Below, in pieces: positions 36,989 to 46,694 of a stretch of 64,000 nucleotides of DNA (positions are counted from its first letter, which is position 1; each line of letters begins with the position of its first letter). Where the stretch lies: assembly GCF_012030425.1 (NCBI RefSeq), contig NZ_JAAUVN010000003.1:496001-560000 (forward strand), in the 5' to 3' direction. This DNA comes from Sphingobacterium sp. B16(2022) (GTDB lineage Bacteria > Bacteroidota > Bacteroidia > Sphingobacteriales > Sphingobacteriaceae). The translations under genes and the position numbers were made by a program. Below the pieces are notes generated by a model that had not been told where the DNA came from, did no database searches, and worked only from the letters and a program-made list of their open reading frames with translations.

Positions 36989-38773
36989 ATGAAAAAAACG
37001 AACAACTTAGCAAGTAAGTTTGCTTTAGCAGCATTTTTTGCATTAGGCGCCCTAGCCGTTACAAGCTGTAACAAAGACAACAATGAATCTGGACAAGAAC
37101 TTCCAGCCGGCAACAGTCAAATTATCGTTCGCATTGCAGGCATTAGCGATGGCGAAAACAATAATTCAAAAGGATCAAAATCAAGCACTTCAAATCACAA
37201 AACTTCTTCAGAAAAATCAATAGAACTGGTTTCAGGAAATGGTTTTGACGCCGTAATTGCAGTTGATAACCAAGTTCCTTCAGCAAGCAAAACTCCATCT
37301 TTAAGAGCTGCCAACGGAACACCAGTCTCATCAAACATGGCCGCAGGTACCAAATACCGATTATTCTTATATAAGAAAGAAGGGGCAACATATACTTACG
37401 ATAATTCTTACGAATTTACAGTAGGGCAAGAAACGCCAATTCAGGTGAAAAAAGGTGTTTCCTATAAATGGGTAGCCCTATCTTATAACAACAAAGAAGC
37501 AGTAGCAGACCGTGGAGCAGACGATCAACTTTTATTACCAGAGAATAAAGATATTCTTTTTGCTTCTTCAACAGCAGATTTAACAATCGGTGATAACACA
37601 AGTCCAATTAACATTACTTTCAATCGTTTATTTTCACGTATTGGCATCGAGTTGAACACAAAAGGTATGTTCGGACCAATGAACTCTGCGGCAGTGACAG
37701 TGACCGGTCACAGCACAAAAACGGCGACAGTTGATTTAACAACAGGAGCTTTAGTTTTGGCACAAGCCGCTCATACTCCAGAAATATCATTTGCTTCATT
37801 TATCAATACAAGTGAAGGGGACGCGAGTCAAAAGATAGCTTATTATTATACTGCAGACGAGACTCCTCAGGCTATTAAAGTCGTTGTTAAAGATCTGAAC
37901 ATCAAGCTTGACAATGGTACAAATCGTGTATTTTCAACATCAACGTTAAGTCAAACGCAAGCTATTTCCCCTGAGCGCGGTAAAAACCACCGTCTATTAC
38001 TAGGACTTACAGAGTCTGCATTGACACGCGATGGTGTACAATGGTCAAGATCGAACCTATATTATAAAGCGGGCGATGCGACACCATACCGTTTCAATCC
38101 AACAAACGATTTCAATGCAATCGCAGACCCAAGAGCATATTTTAGTTTTAAAGGACATCTTCCGATGACATTAGCGTCTAACGATCCTAAAAAGCAAAAA
38201 GATCCTTGCGCACTTGTCTATCCTGCTGGACTTTGGAAAACACCAACTGCATCACAAGTAGGAGCCGTTACATCAAGAGCGGGACTTTTAGGAGACTTAC
38301 TAGGCGGTGTATTGGATCTCGTATTGCCTTCGAAAACAAAAGGAACATCAGAAAACAACAAAGCTCTTGAATATGCAGGTGCAACAGGAGCTAATCCTGC
38401 GTATAATGATTCGCAAAACGTACTTCGGTTCAACTATAATGGTTCTCAAACAAAAATTTCTGTACTATCAGATTTAGTTTCCTTAAATTTAGGCAACACT
38501 CAAGGTAAACATGCCGCTTTCTGGTCAAGTAGTGAATTGATCGATTTATCTCTTCTAGGAACAGGCGTTGGCGCTCAAAGTTTCATTGGTTACAAAGCAT
38601 CTGGTTTACTAGGTTCTGCAACTATAGCTTCTACTGGAGCAGGTTTATTAAACATCAATCTTTTGGGATTAGATGTCATCAGTTCAGAACTGATGAATGT
38701 ACGTTGCGTACGTGATCAAAGCTGGGATATTGAAAGTGTAATGCCAGGCTATAATCCTGAGCCGGCATTATAA
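36989..38773 (+). CDS. fimbrillin-like lipoprotein with FISUMP-like C-terminal domain (plus arm, 3)
   Basis: A 594-residue lipoprotein; the ATG at 36989 (MKKTNNLASKFALAAFFALG, lipobox Cys27) is chosen because it gives a proper lipoprotein signal nearly identical to lipoprotein 1. An in-frame ATG at 36881 would start inside small gene D. Domains as in its paralogues: Ser/Lys linker, KYRLFLYKKEGATYTY, SYKWVALSYNN, LPENKDILFASS, PERGKNHRLLLGLTESAL, W-SRSNLYYK, DPCALVYPAGLWKTPTASQ, MNVRCVRDQ. Its codon use is closer to the rest of the window than that of lipoproteins 1 and 2, suggesting the copies have different ages or expression levels. Confidence 0.82.
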   Translation: MKKTNNLASKFALAAFFALGALAVTSCNKDNNESGQELPAGNSQIIVRIAGISDGENNNSKGSKSSTSNHKTSSEKSIELVSGNGFDAVIAVDNQVPSASKTPSLRAANGTPVSSNMAAGTKYRLFLYKKEGATYTYDNSYEFTVGQETPIQVKKGVSYKWVALSYNNKEAVADRGADDQLLLPENKDILFASSTADLTIGDNTSPINITFNRLFSRIGIELNTKGMFGPMNSAAVTVTGHSTKTATVDLTTGALVLAQAAHTPEISFASFINTSEGDASQKIAYYYTADETPQAIKVVVKDLNIKLDNGTNRVFSTSTLSQTQAISPERGKNHRLLLGLTESALTRDGVQWSRSNLYYKAGDATPYRFNPTNDFNAIADPRAYFSFKGHLPMTLASNDPKKQKDPCALVYPAGLWKTPTASQVGAVTSRAGLLGDLLGGVLDLVLPSKTKGTSENNKALEYAGATGANPAYNDSQNVLRFNYNGSQTKISVLSDLVSLNLGNTQGKHAAFWSSSELIDLSLLGTGVGAQSFIGYKASGLLGSATIASTGAGLLNINLLGLDVISSELMNVRCVRDQSWDIESVMPGYNPEPAL

Positions 38774-39302
38774 GAATATATAAAAGCAGACTAAGCTTTA
38801 AGAATTCCATAGACAATAAGAGCCGCTTCAATTTGAAACGCCTCTTATTGTTTAAATGAACTTTAATTTGTTACTAAAAACCATAACTATTATTCACGCT
38901 TCTCATTTTTCCATTATTTAATCTAAAAACCTAGATTATATTTCATAACACTAAGAGTAATAAATATAACAAAGAAAATTTTAGCGATTTTAATATTTAA
39001 CCACATTATAGGCAGAAGTAATTCTACCTTTAATTTGAATTCCTCTTTTAAACTCGTTTTTATCGGTATCATAGCAAGTTATATACCACTGCGAATCAAC
39101 AGTTTTTACAAAGTGAAATACCCCTGATTTCTAAATTAATAATAATGGTTTCCATGTAAAAACCAGATGAAAAAGGATGTTTTAAGGTCATATCAACTCA
39201 CCCTTTCATTCCAATCGTTGTACATAAGCTTTTCTATGATGTATCGTAAGAGCATTTCCCACCGGTTCAAAAAACCTGCCTCATTACCCCAAGACCAACC
39301 AG
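38774..39302. other. convergent spacer between lipoprotein 3 and phytase
   Basis: The terminator at 38814-38850 is the only clear element. The rest is AT-rich with short open frames of no merit. Confidence 0.5.
38814..38850 (+). terminator. terminator after plus-arm lipoprotein 3
   Basis: CAATAAGAG/CTCTTATTG outer stem with an imperfect inner stem, related in sequence to the terminator at 33991 (AATAAGAGCCGC). Confidence 0.75.
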
Positions 39303-40379
39303 CTACTTCATTTTCAAATCTGTACCTGCAATATCTTCCCAGCGATAATAATGGAAAGTTTTATCATCACTCATCGCAACAAAAAGACCATGTTTAAATG
39401 TATCATTTAATTTAACCGATACAACCTCCGAACCATCACTTTGTGTAGCCATGACCGGCACCGTTTTCAAGTGCTTATGTTCAAATGGATTTGTCTTAGT
39501 TCCTTCTCGGCTAAAAATCTGAAAACGATTTGCCCCCTGATCCGAAACCAATATATATCCCGTACTATCGGTCAATTTATAAATAGAAATACCTTCATGA
39601 TCTTCTTTAAAACCTTCAGTTGCAAATAAAGCCAGTTGCTCATTTCCTTTTGCAGGATCTGCATAATATTGCTTTACTCCCACCTGTTCATCCGAATAGT
39701 AGATATATCCAAGTTCATTATCCACCGCTATTGCCTCGATCTCCTTCTTTCCGCTAAAAGAACCAAATTTGCGGACAAAAGTTGCCTTTACTGCACCCGA
39801 ACCATTATCCTCTAATAGGTATTGCCACAGATAGCCATCCTTAGGACCATTTTTCCGCCCCACAATAGCATAAATCTGTCCTTTGGATGAAGTATACAGC
39901 GCAATGCCCATGAGATCCCTAAAATCAGGCGCTGTTTCACCTGCAAACATATCCAATCCGCCCTGATCAATAGGCTTCATATCAGGGAGCGAAAATATCC
40001 GCAATTTATGCGTCATACGTTCTGTTGTTACAGCAATATCAACAGGCTTACCATTCAAGATCAACCCATAAGCTACATCCACATTATTCGGGCGCTTCAA
40101 ATTGCGCACGACCTTATCCTTTACAATTTTACCTGCTAGGTCGTAGACAAAAAGCGCTCCGTCAGCATCTTTATCCGTTGCGATCACTAAACTCTTACTT
40201 GGATCAGATTTATTGATCCAGATCGCAGGATCATCGGAATCATAACGCACCGCATCGGTCACGAAAATGGGCTTAATGGTATCTGTAGCGACAGTATTAG
40301 TTTGTGGATTATTGCAAGCCACCTGAAATATCGCTGATACGACCAAAGAAATAGATAGTGTTGTTTTTAAAGTTATCAT
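39303..40379 (-). CDS. beta-propeller phytase (3-phytase), lipoprotein
   Basis: A 358-residue exported enzyme of the beta-propeller phytase family, which releases phosphate from myo-inositol hexakisphosphate with calcium. The signal peptide ends in a lipobox (FQVACNN, Cys22). Family motifs: RYDSDDPAIWI near residue 46, the DKDADGALFVYDLAGK strand, RPNNVDVAYG, DLMGIALYTSSKG, KEIEAIAVDNELGYIYYSDE, and EDHEGISIY. Length is normal. It is the last gene of an operon with a beta-helix lipoprotein and a TonB-dependent receptor, consistent with organic phosphate capture at the cell surface. Confidence 0.92.
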   Translation of the reverse strand: MITLKTTLSISLVVSAIFQVACNNPQTNTVATDTIKPIFVTDAVRYDSDDPAIWINKSDPSKSLVIATDKDADGALFVYDLAGKIVKDKVVRNLKRPNNVDVAYGLILNGKPVDIAVTTERMTHKLRIFSLPDMKPIDQGGLDMFAGETAPDFRDLMGIALYTSSKGQIYAIVGRKNGPKDGYLWQYLLEDNGSGAVKATFVRKFGSFSGKKEIEAIAVDNELGYIYYSDEQVGVKQYYADPAKGNEQLALFATEGFKEDHEGISIYKLTDSTGYILVSDQGANRFQIFSREGTKTNPFEHKHLKTVPVMATQSDGSEVVSVKLNDTFKHGLFVAMSDDKTFHYYRWEDIAGTDLKMK

Positions 40380-40388
40380 GTTGAGTAA

Positions 40389-41651
40389 TTAAAATTTTGT
40401 TCCAAAAGCACCTGCATAAACTGCGGGTGCAGGTGAGTTATAGGTTAATCCATTTGACATGACCAATCCGGTAATGAAATGTGGTTTAAAAGATAAAGTT
40501 CCCGATTTTAGGGCTGGAGAATTCCCTTGAAGGTTAAAGTCCCAAGCCGAATCAAACACATAGTTATTAACCGAAGTCTCCAAAGGATAAGTTACAAATT
40601 TCGGATTGTTCTCTCCCGCTAGTTTACCTCTAACATCATTTGATCCTGCTACAATATCATTCTTTCCAACCTGAAACTGATCTACAGTTAATTGATCTTG
40701 ACCAAAGTACCAGTTATTACTAAATATTGAGCGATTATCTTCCGGTTTTTTAGGATCCCGCTTGACGCCAAATCGGGTATTGGCAAAAAGGTTATTGTAG
40801 ATCTCCACTCTTACAGATGCCTCTATCCATATTGAACCACCTTTGGCTGTAGGTCTGCGCCAACCCGTATTAAGCATTGTATTATTATACACCATAATGT
40901 ATGCCTGGGGAGTCTTATCACCCGAATTGGACAGCTTTAAAGCATTCGTATTCACACTGTAAACCAGATTGTAAGCAACATCGGCAATAGAACCAGATTT
41001 AAAGTTCATCGCCTCACCTCCTGTCACACCATTTGAGAAAAAGCTATTATTAGCGAAGATTATTTTTCCACCTTCAATATATGTACAGTCTTCATGAAAA
41101 TGACTGATCGTACTATTCTGGACCACTAATTTCCCATCAACATTGGAAAACCAAAGCGCAGGTAGTGCCTCTCCCGATACTTTCTTATACAAACCCATCT
41201 TCACAGAAGTTGAAGCATCTGATGTAATCGCACCGCCATATTCCAGAACGGTATGATCTAAAACCAGCTCTTGACAACTCGGAGCCGCTAAAATTCCACC
41301 CCAAAGTTTTCCAAATTCATTGGTTTTAGTTTTATACTGTTCTTCTACGGTAAACCTGATTGGATTATCATCTGTTCCGAGTGCATACAAATTGCCCAAG
41401 ACCACAATTTCGGGTTTATTCTCTGTATCCATCAAAACTGTAACCCCCTCTTCGATGGTCAATGTTTTGCCTTCGGGGATAATAATATCTCCTTTTATAT
41501 GTTGCACACTGCCTTTACTCCATACTCCGGATACTTCGCCGATCGCACTGCCATCAGCCTCGCTCGTATCGACGTCAATATTCGCTTTTTCACATGCCGT
41601 TAGCATTAGAAAAAAACATGCTAGACACGATAAAATCATGTTATTTTTCAT
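40389..41651 (-). CDS. right-handed beta-helix lipoprotein of the phytase operon
   Basis: A 420-residue lipoprotein; ATG at 41651 (MKNNMILSCLACFFLMLTACEK) gives a clean lipobox, so the track-like upstream start is not used. From about residue 45 the sequence is a parallel beta-helix with repeated short strands (GDIIIPEGKTLTIEEGVTVL, LVVQNSTISHF, KIIFANNSFFSNG, VEIYNNLFANT). Such folds bind polymers or act as lyases, but no lyase catalytic motif is recognisable. It ends 9 bp before the phytase start. It probably works with the receptor at 41740-44526 as a surface binding component; that is inference. Confidence 0.78.
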   Translation of the reverse strand: MKNNMILSCLACFFLMLTACEKANIDVDTSEADGSAIGEVSGVWSKGSVQHIKGDIIIPEGKTLTIEEGVTVLMDTENKPEIVVLGNLYALGTDDNPIRFTVEEQYKTKTNEFGKLWGGILAAPSCQELVLDHTVLEYGGAITSDASTSVKMGLYKKVSGEALPALWFSNVDGKLVVQNSTISHFHEDCTYIEGGKIIFANNSFFSNGVTGGEAMNFKSGSIADVAYNLVYSVNTNALKLSNSGDKTPQAYIMVYNNTMLNTGWRRPTAKGGSIWIEASVRVEIYNNLFANTRFGVKRDPKKPEDNRSIFSNNWYFGQDQLTVDQFQVGKNDIVAGSNDVRGKLAGENNPKFVTYPLETSVNNYVFDSAWDFNLQGNSPALKSGTLSFKPHFITGLVMSNGLTYNSPAPAVYAGAFGTKF

Positions 41652-41739
41652 TGTAACAAATTGTTTAATTGTCATAATTGATTTGTTTTCTAACCACGAT
41701 TAGGTCAAGATTGTTAAATAAAATATTGATGCTATCCGA

Positions 41740-44526
41740 TTATTTATTAAATGAGTAACGCAAACCAAGGATATAATTTTGACCGTAAAGATCTTTTCTG
41801 ATAAGCGTATTACCACCTTCCGTTAGCTTCTCCGCAATCTTTTCATTTTCAGGATTCACTCCCTTTACATACAGTTCCATCGGAGTATTCAAAATATTGT
41901 TGGCTTTGGCAAAAATAGCCCAACCCGCCTTAAATTTCTTTTCAATAGAAGCATCCAGCTGCACAAATCCTTTTTGCCATAGATCATCATTCAAAAACTG
42001 CGATACGGTATTGATGCGATCACCAGTGTAAGAACCAGCCAATTGTCCCTCCCAGCCTTTATTCGCATCCTTATACAGTAAAGATAGATTGGTTATATGT
42101 GCCGCCTGCCCGTGTAATGGACGTGTTTGGTCAACAATAATAGGTTCTGGATCTTGTGTCGTTTCGTTTATTCTACGTGACATTTTCGCGGTAGTAATAC
42201 GCGAGTGTGTATAGGTATAATTCGCTTTTATCCCGAACTTTTGGATGTACTTGATGTAATCCACTTCGATTCCAAAATTATTTGCATTACCAAAATTACC
42301 CGGTGTGTAATACACATCCTGCTTGCGGACTTCATCTGGCTGAAACGTATACTCGATCGGGTTTTTAATCTTTTTGTAGAACATGCCAACAAAAAATTGT
42401 GACGAAGCCTCAGGAAACAATTCATAACGTAAATCAAAATTATCCGCAAGCGCATGTTTTAGATCTGGATTTCCTCTTTCTAAGAACTCTTCATTCACGA
42501 CAGAGGAAGGAACGATTTCATAAAAACCGGGACGATTCAACGCGCGATAATAAGCGGCATGAAGTTGCTGTTTCTCATTCAAATGATACTTGACGGTCAA
42601 ACTTGGCAACCATTCCGTGTAGACTTGAGATCCTTCTGGTCTCTTTTCGCCTGCAGGAAACAGTAATTTATAATCTTGATTGGTATGTTCCATACGGACC
42701 CCTCCGATCATTTGGAGTTTGTCACTTTCATAATTGAACATCCCGTACACTGCTGTAGTTTTCTCATTGGCATCATAAGTCAAGGGATTAGCAACGGCAC
42801 CGGTGGGATTGGTCACGGTCAAATTCAGTTCCGTATAATTTTGAAAATCTACACCATATTTATACTTTGCCTCTTCCGCAGATGCAGGAGAAAGGTTATA
42901 ATTGTTATAGAAACTACTTCGTTGTTTATCACGATATAGCCCCCCTGTAGATAACTCCAATTTGCGATCTGCCATAGGCACTTTATAAGCCACATCCCAG
43001 TATCCCGCATAATCATTGTCGGTATTCCTTTCCCAACGGTAGGTAACAGGCGATTTATTAACAAGAGAAGTGCGCTTACGCTCAAAATTCTCTTGAATAC
43101 CGTCTAAACTTATCGTGGTATTTTGAGGCAATTGATTACTAGCAGATGACAGCGCACCCGACCACCTTACATTCAATCTATTATCCATAAAACGATGATC
43201 ACCCTGCAAAGTTCCGTTATAGATCTGTTGCTGTGTCTTTCGACTTCGCGTTACATAGGTCAATTCTGCCTTTCCAATATTAGGATCATATTGCCCATTA
43301 TAGATGGTATTGACCGCATCACGAAGTTGCGTATTATTCAGATTCACATACATTTGATAGAAGCTCAAACGATGATTGGGATTAAAACGATAGTCGATTT
43401 TATTATGTAGACCTAAGCGCTGCTGCTGTTCATCATACTGACGATCTTGTTGCTCAGTAATAACAGCATTCGGATTTACGCCGACCACAGCAGATTTATA
43501 AAAAATAGAGCGGCTTCCGCGGTGCAGGTTTTGATAACTTACCCCCAAGATTATACCCAGCTTATCATCCAGATAGCGGTTCCCGAAAGTTAAATTACCA
43601 ACGACATCTGGCGAAGGTTTTTTATAGGTATAGTCTAATACCCCTTTATTAAAATCTGCTGCAGTCGCATTGTAATTTTTACCATGAAGTTCATAAGGTG
43701 ATTTGGATGAAGTTCCACCGGCCGCGAAACTTCCGAAGTCCTGATTAAAATAACGTTGACTATATCCCGTCGCCAAATTAGCCTGTAGTAATAATTTGCT
43801 TGGCGCAGCTTTCATAACCATATTCACAACACCGCCAACAGCATCTGCCTCCATATTTGGTGTAAGCGATTTGTATACTTCCAGACGTTCTAACATATCT
43901 GAAGGAAACAAATCCAATGGTACGTAGCGATACTTATTATCTGGACTTGGTACTTTTACACCATTGACCAAGGTTGTGTTATAACGCTTATCCATACCTC
44001 TTAAAATGGCATACTGCCCTTCTCCATTAGAATTCCGTTCTATAGAAACCCCCGATACGCGTTGCACAACGTTTGCGACCGTGATATCTGGAGAAATCTC
44101 AATAGCTCTAGCCGAAACAACATTCATGATCTGCGATGCGTTCTTTTCCAGCCGTCTCGCACTGGGATCATCATCACCGCCGTTTCGCTGTCCTTTGATC
44201 GTTACCTCCATCAATTTTTGATCTGTAGAAGTAAGTTGAAAAATAAAATGGGGAGTATCTTCTTTTTTAATTTCGATTTCCTGGGTAAATTCGGCATAGG
44301 CCATATGTCTAATATGTACTTTGACCTTTCCTGCGGACAATCCCTTTAATTCAAATGAACCATCCAATTGTGTTTTGGTAGATAGTCCGCTTTGTTCCAA
44401 AAAAACAGTGGCTCCAGTTATGGCTTCACCGGTTTGACCATCCAATACTTTACCTTTGATTTTGGTTGCATATGCTGCACTGACCGAAATGCTGGAGGCA
44501 AGTAATACCGTTAAAAAATTTTTCAT
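41740..44526 (-). CDS. TonB-dependent receptor of the phytase operon
   Basis: A 928-residue outer membrane receptor; ATG at 44526 (MKNFLTVLLASSISVSAAYA) gives the signal peptide. A carboxypeptidase-like beta sandwich (KIKGKVLDGQTGEAITGATV) is followed by the plug (ISPDITVANVVQRVSGVSIERNSNGEGQYAILRGMDKRYNTTLVNGV) and the barrel ending in ...LRYSFNK. No SusD partner. It is the first gene of the operon with beta-helix lipoprotein and phytase. Import of an inositol phosphate, phosphate ester or released product is likely from context. Two 15-bp direct repeats lie 80-126 bp upstream. Confidence 0.9.
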   Translation of the reverse strand: MKNFLTVLLASSISVSAAYATKIKGKVLDGQTGEAITGATVFLEQSGLSTKTQLDGSFELKGLSAGKVKVHIRHMAYAEFTQEIEIKKEDTPHFIFQLTSTDQKLMEVTIKGQRNGGDDDPSARRLEKNASQIMNVVSARAIEISPDITVANVVQRVSGVSIERNSNGEGQYAILRGMDKRYNTTLVNGVKVPSPDNKYRYVPLDLFPSDMLERLEVYKSLTPNMEADAVGGVVNMVMKAAPSKLLLQANLATGYSQRYFNQDFGSFAAGGTSSKSPYELHGKNYNATAADFNKGVLDYTYKKPSPDVVGNLTFGNRYLDDKLGIILGVSYQNLHRGSRSIFYKSAVVGVNPNAVITEQQDRQYDEQQQRLGLHNKIDYRFNPNHRLSFYQMYVNLNNTQLRDAVNTIYNGQYDPNIGKAELTYVTRSRKTQQQIYNGTLQGDHRFMDNRLNVRWSGALSSASNQLPQNTTISLDGIQENFERKRTSLVNKSPVTYRWERNTDNDYAGYWDVAYKVPMADRKLELSTGGLYRDKQRSSFYNNYNLSPASAEEAKYKYGVDFQNYTELNLTVTNPTGAVANPLTYDANEKTTAVYGMFNYESDKLQMIGGVRMEHTNQDYKLLFPAGEKRPEGSQVYTEWLPSLTVKYHLNEKQQLHAAYYRALNRPGFYEIVPSSVVNEEFLERGNPDLKHALADNFDLRYELFPEASSQFFVGMFYKKIKNPIEYTFQPDEVRKQDVYYTPGNFGNANNFGIEVDYIKYIQKFGIKANYTYTHSRITTAKMSRRINETTQDPEPIIVDQTRPLHGQAAHITNLSLLYKDANKGWEGQLAGSYTGDRINTVSQFLNDDLWQKGFVQLDASIEKKFKAGWAIFAKANNILNTPMELYVKGVNPENEKIAEKLTEGGNTLIRKDLYGQNYILGLRYSFNK

Positions 44527-44605
44527 TTTGCTTAGATTATATATGAATCTTTGATCGTTGAGCAAATATGACATCCAATTTCAGTTTCACAAAATAGCAA
44601 GCGTT

Positions 44606-44652
44606 ACAACAAGGAAACAACGAGATTTACGGACTATACAACAAGGAAACAA
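44606..44652 (-). repeat. pair of 15-bp direct repeats upstream of the phytase operon
   Basis: ACAACAAGGAAACAA occurs at 44606-44620 and again at 44638-44652, 32 bp apart start to start (three helical turns). On the minus strand this is TTGTTTCCTTGTTGT, 80-126 bp before the receptor start codon. A likely operator. Confidence 0.6.
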
Positions 44653-44732
44653 AATCAATCAACAAACTATTAATCAATCGATTAACAGAAAAATAAACGC
44701 CATTACCATTCCGTTATCGTTATGTTAAGAAA

Positions 44733-46355
44733 TTATGAAATACTGAGTAGGTAACCTGTAAGATCTTCACCTTGTTCCAATTTTAACTTTTTTCTCAGGC
44801 GATGTCTAGCCACACGAAGGCTATCTTGTGATATCCCCAAAAGCACAGCAATATCCGTGTTGTTCAAATTTATTTTAAGCAATGCAATCAAGCGCATATC
44901 GGCGGCAGTTAAATCTGAAAACCGTTGTACTAGTTTTTCAAAAAAACTATGATGTACTCTTTCAAAAGTCACCATAAATTCTTTCCAATGAATACCCTGT
45001 GTAATATTTTCATTGATCTGCAAAACCAGATCGTGCATTTGCTTTTTTTGATCCCGTCGTTCATCCTTAACCATTACTTTTAACTCATCTCGGAGCTGTT
45101 CCAAAAATTGGTTATTACGGATTAAATTCAAAGTATGCGACGTCAATTCCTTCTCTTTGAGCGTCAGTTCCTGCTTAAGCTGTTTATCTTCGAGCAACTG
45201 ATTTTTAAGTGCAATTTCTGCTAATTCCCTTTCCGCTTCTTGCTTTCGCGACTCGGTCATCTGATTATTGATCTTTATTTTTTGACGGCTATACAGCACA
45301 TACGATAAAATAATTAACAAGATCAAAAAAACAATAGTTCCCAGCAATAAAATGGAGTTGATCTTTTTAGTGACCTGCAATTGTTCAATTTCTTCTGTTT
45401 TTTGATTCATATCATAAAGTGCCTGAAAAAAAGCAGTATGCCTAGCCCCATCTACACTATATAACTCCAGCACAAGCTTCCGACTTCGCTCTGCATAAAC
45501 ATAAGCACTATCCATTTGACCGCTTAATGCATATGTTTTGCTTAGATCTTTAGTCGTTGCCGACATCTGATACACATCTCCCAATTTCTCTGCCATATCA
45601 AAAGCCCACTTTGTTAATTTTATGCTTTCCGAAAACTTGCCGGTCTTCCTGAAAATATCACCCATATTATTCACCACTACAATCTTTCCGTAGTTGTCTT
45701 GCGTTTCATCATATAAGTCACGTGCTTTTTCAAAATGATCAAATGCCCGATCATACTGTTCCAAATCTTCATAAATACTACCCAGATTCTCATGAATCTT
45801 AGCTTCGCCATTTTTATTTCCTTCTTCGTTATAAATCGCTAAGGCCCGCATTTGGTATACGAATGCCGAATCATAATCAGCGACCTTTTCAAATAGATGA
45901 CCAATATTGCCCAATACACCAGCTTCACCATTTTTATCTTTCTCAGCTCTGAAAGAATGGAGCGCTTTATTAAAGTAATTTTTAGCTAGATCATGCTGTT
46001 TATTAAAAATATTGAGTTCGCCTATATCACTCCAATTAGATGCGAGTAATTGTTTCGCATTTAACTGGGTGTAGATACGGTCCGCTTGGAAATAATAATC
46101 TTGCGCCTGTCCATAATGCCCTTGATTAACACATAACCACCCTATTGCCTGTAAACAATTAGCTTGTAATAACAAGTCTTTATCACCAACGGCCTCAGCA
46201 TACCGCTTTTTGACTAGCGTAATCGCAGAATCAGGATAGTTTTGACTTAACACCCGAATATCTTTAAATGATTCTACCTGTGCATTTGCGGTGTCACCGA
46301 TAAATGCCTGTGCTATAAATAGTATTAAAAATATAATTTTATCAGAAATCCTCAT
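44733..46355 (-). CDS. TPR-repeat membrane regulator with LuxR-like HTH
   Basis: A 540-residue protein; ATG at 46355 (MRISDKIIFLILFIAQAFIGDTANA) gives a signal peptide. About residues 30-300 are tetratricopeptide repeats (repeated A-x-x-YFNKALHSF, GEAGVLGNIGHLFEKVADYDSA, A-x-IHENLGSIYEDLEQYDRA). A transmembrane helix near residue 336-357 (ILLLGTIVFLILLIILSYVLY) leads to a coiled coil, and the C-terminal ~65 residues hold an HTH: DMRLIALLKINLNNTDIAVLLGISQDSLRVARHRLRKKL. It is a one-component sensor with periplasmic TPRs and cytoplasmic DNA binding. Its likely target is the phytase operon next door. Confidence 0.8.
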   Translation of the reverse strand: MRISDKIIFLILFIAQAFIGDTANAQVESFKDIRVLSQNYPDSAITLVKKRYAEAVGDKDLLLQANCLQAIGWLCVNQGHYGQAQDYYFQADRIYTQLNAKQLLASNWSDIGELNIFNKQHDLAKNYFNKALHSFRAEKDKNGEAGVLGNIGHLFEKVADYDSAFVYQMRALAIYNEEGNKNGEAKIHENLGSIYEDLEQYDRAFDHFEKARDLYDETQDNYGKIVVVNNMGDIFRKTGKFSESIKLTKWAFDMAEKLGDVYQMSATTKDLSKTYALSGQMDSAYVYAERSRKLVLELYSVDGARHTAFFQALYDMNQKTEEIEQLQVTKKINSILLLGTIVFLILLIILSYVLYSRQKIKINNQMTESRKQEAERELAEIALKNQLLEDKQLKQELTLKEKELTSHTLNLIRNNQFLEQLRDELKVMVKDERRDQKKQMHDLVLQINENITQGIHWKEFMVTFERVHHSFFEKLVQRFSDLTAADMRLIALLKINLNNTDIAVLLGISQDSLRVARHRLRKKLKLEQGEDLTGYLLSIS

Positions 46356-46694
46356 ATTCAAGTAACTAATTGATGTTGCTGTGCAAATGTACACGAAGCA
46401 TGTTAACAGAATATTAAATCACATTACATGCACGGCCACTTAACATCATAGAACAAAAAAGATTGATTATCATATCGTGTAAAAATGTGTTAAAGCATAT
46501 TACAAGACACTAGGGAACTATCTCTAAACAGAACATATATGCCTTTAAATAATAAAAATACCACATCCCAATAGAAGAACTGGTTTAAATGATTCAAATA
46601 ATGAAAGGATTTTACTGGTTGGATTACAAAATGGAAATTACTTTGATGGCATAAAAATTTTTCAATCTAAATAGCGATTTCTTCAAAGTAAATA
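46356..46694. other. intergenic stretch upstream of the TPR regulator
   Basis: About 340 bases, no gene. It contains TGTGTTAAAGCATATTACAAGA (18 of 22 like 12827-12848 upstream of susC), which may be chance. Confidence 0.35.

Noticed and set aside
39167..39397. 76-codon plus-strand frame overlapping the phytase 3' end
   Set aside because: Its second part lies over the phytase coding sequence on the other strand and it shows no protein-like features.
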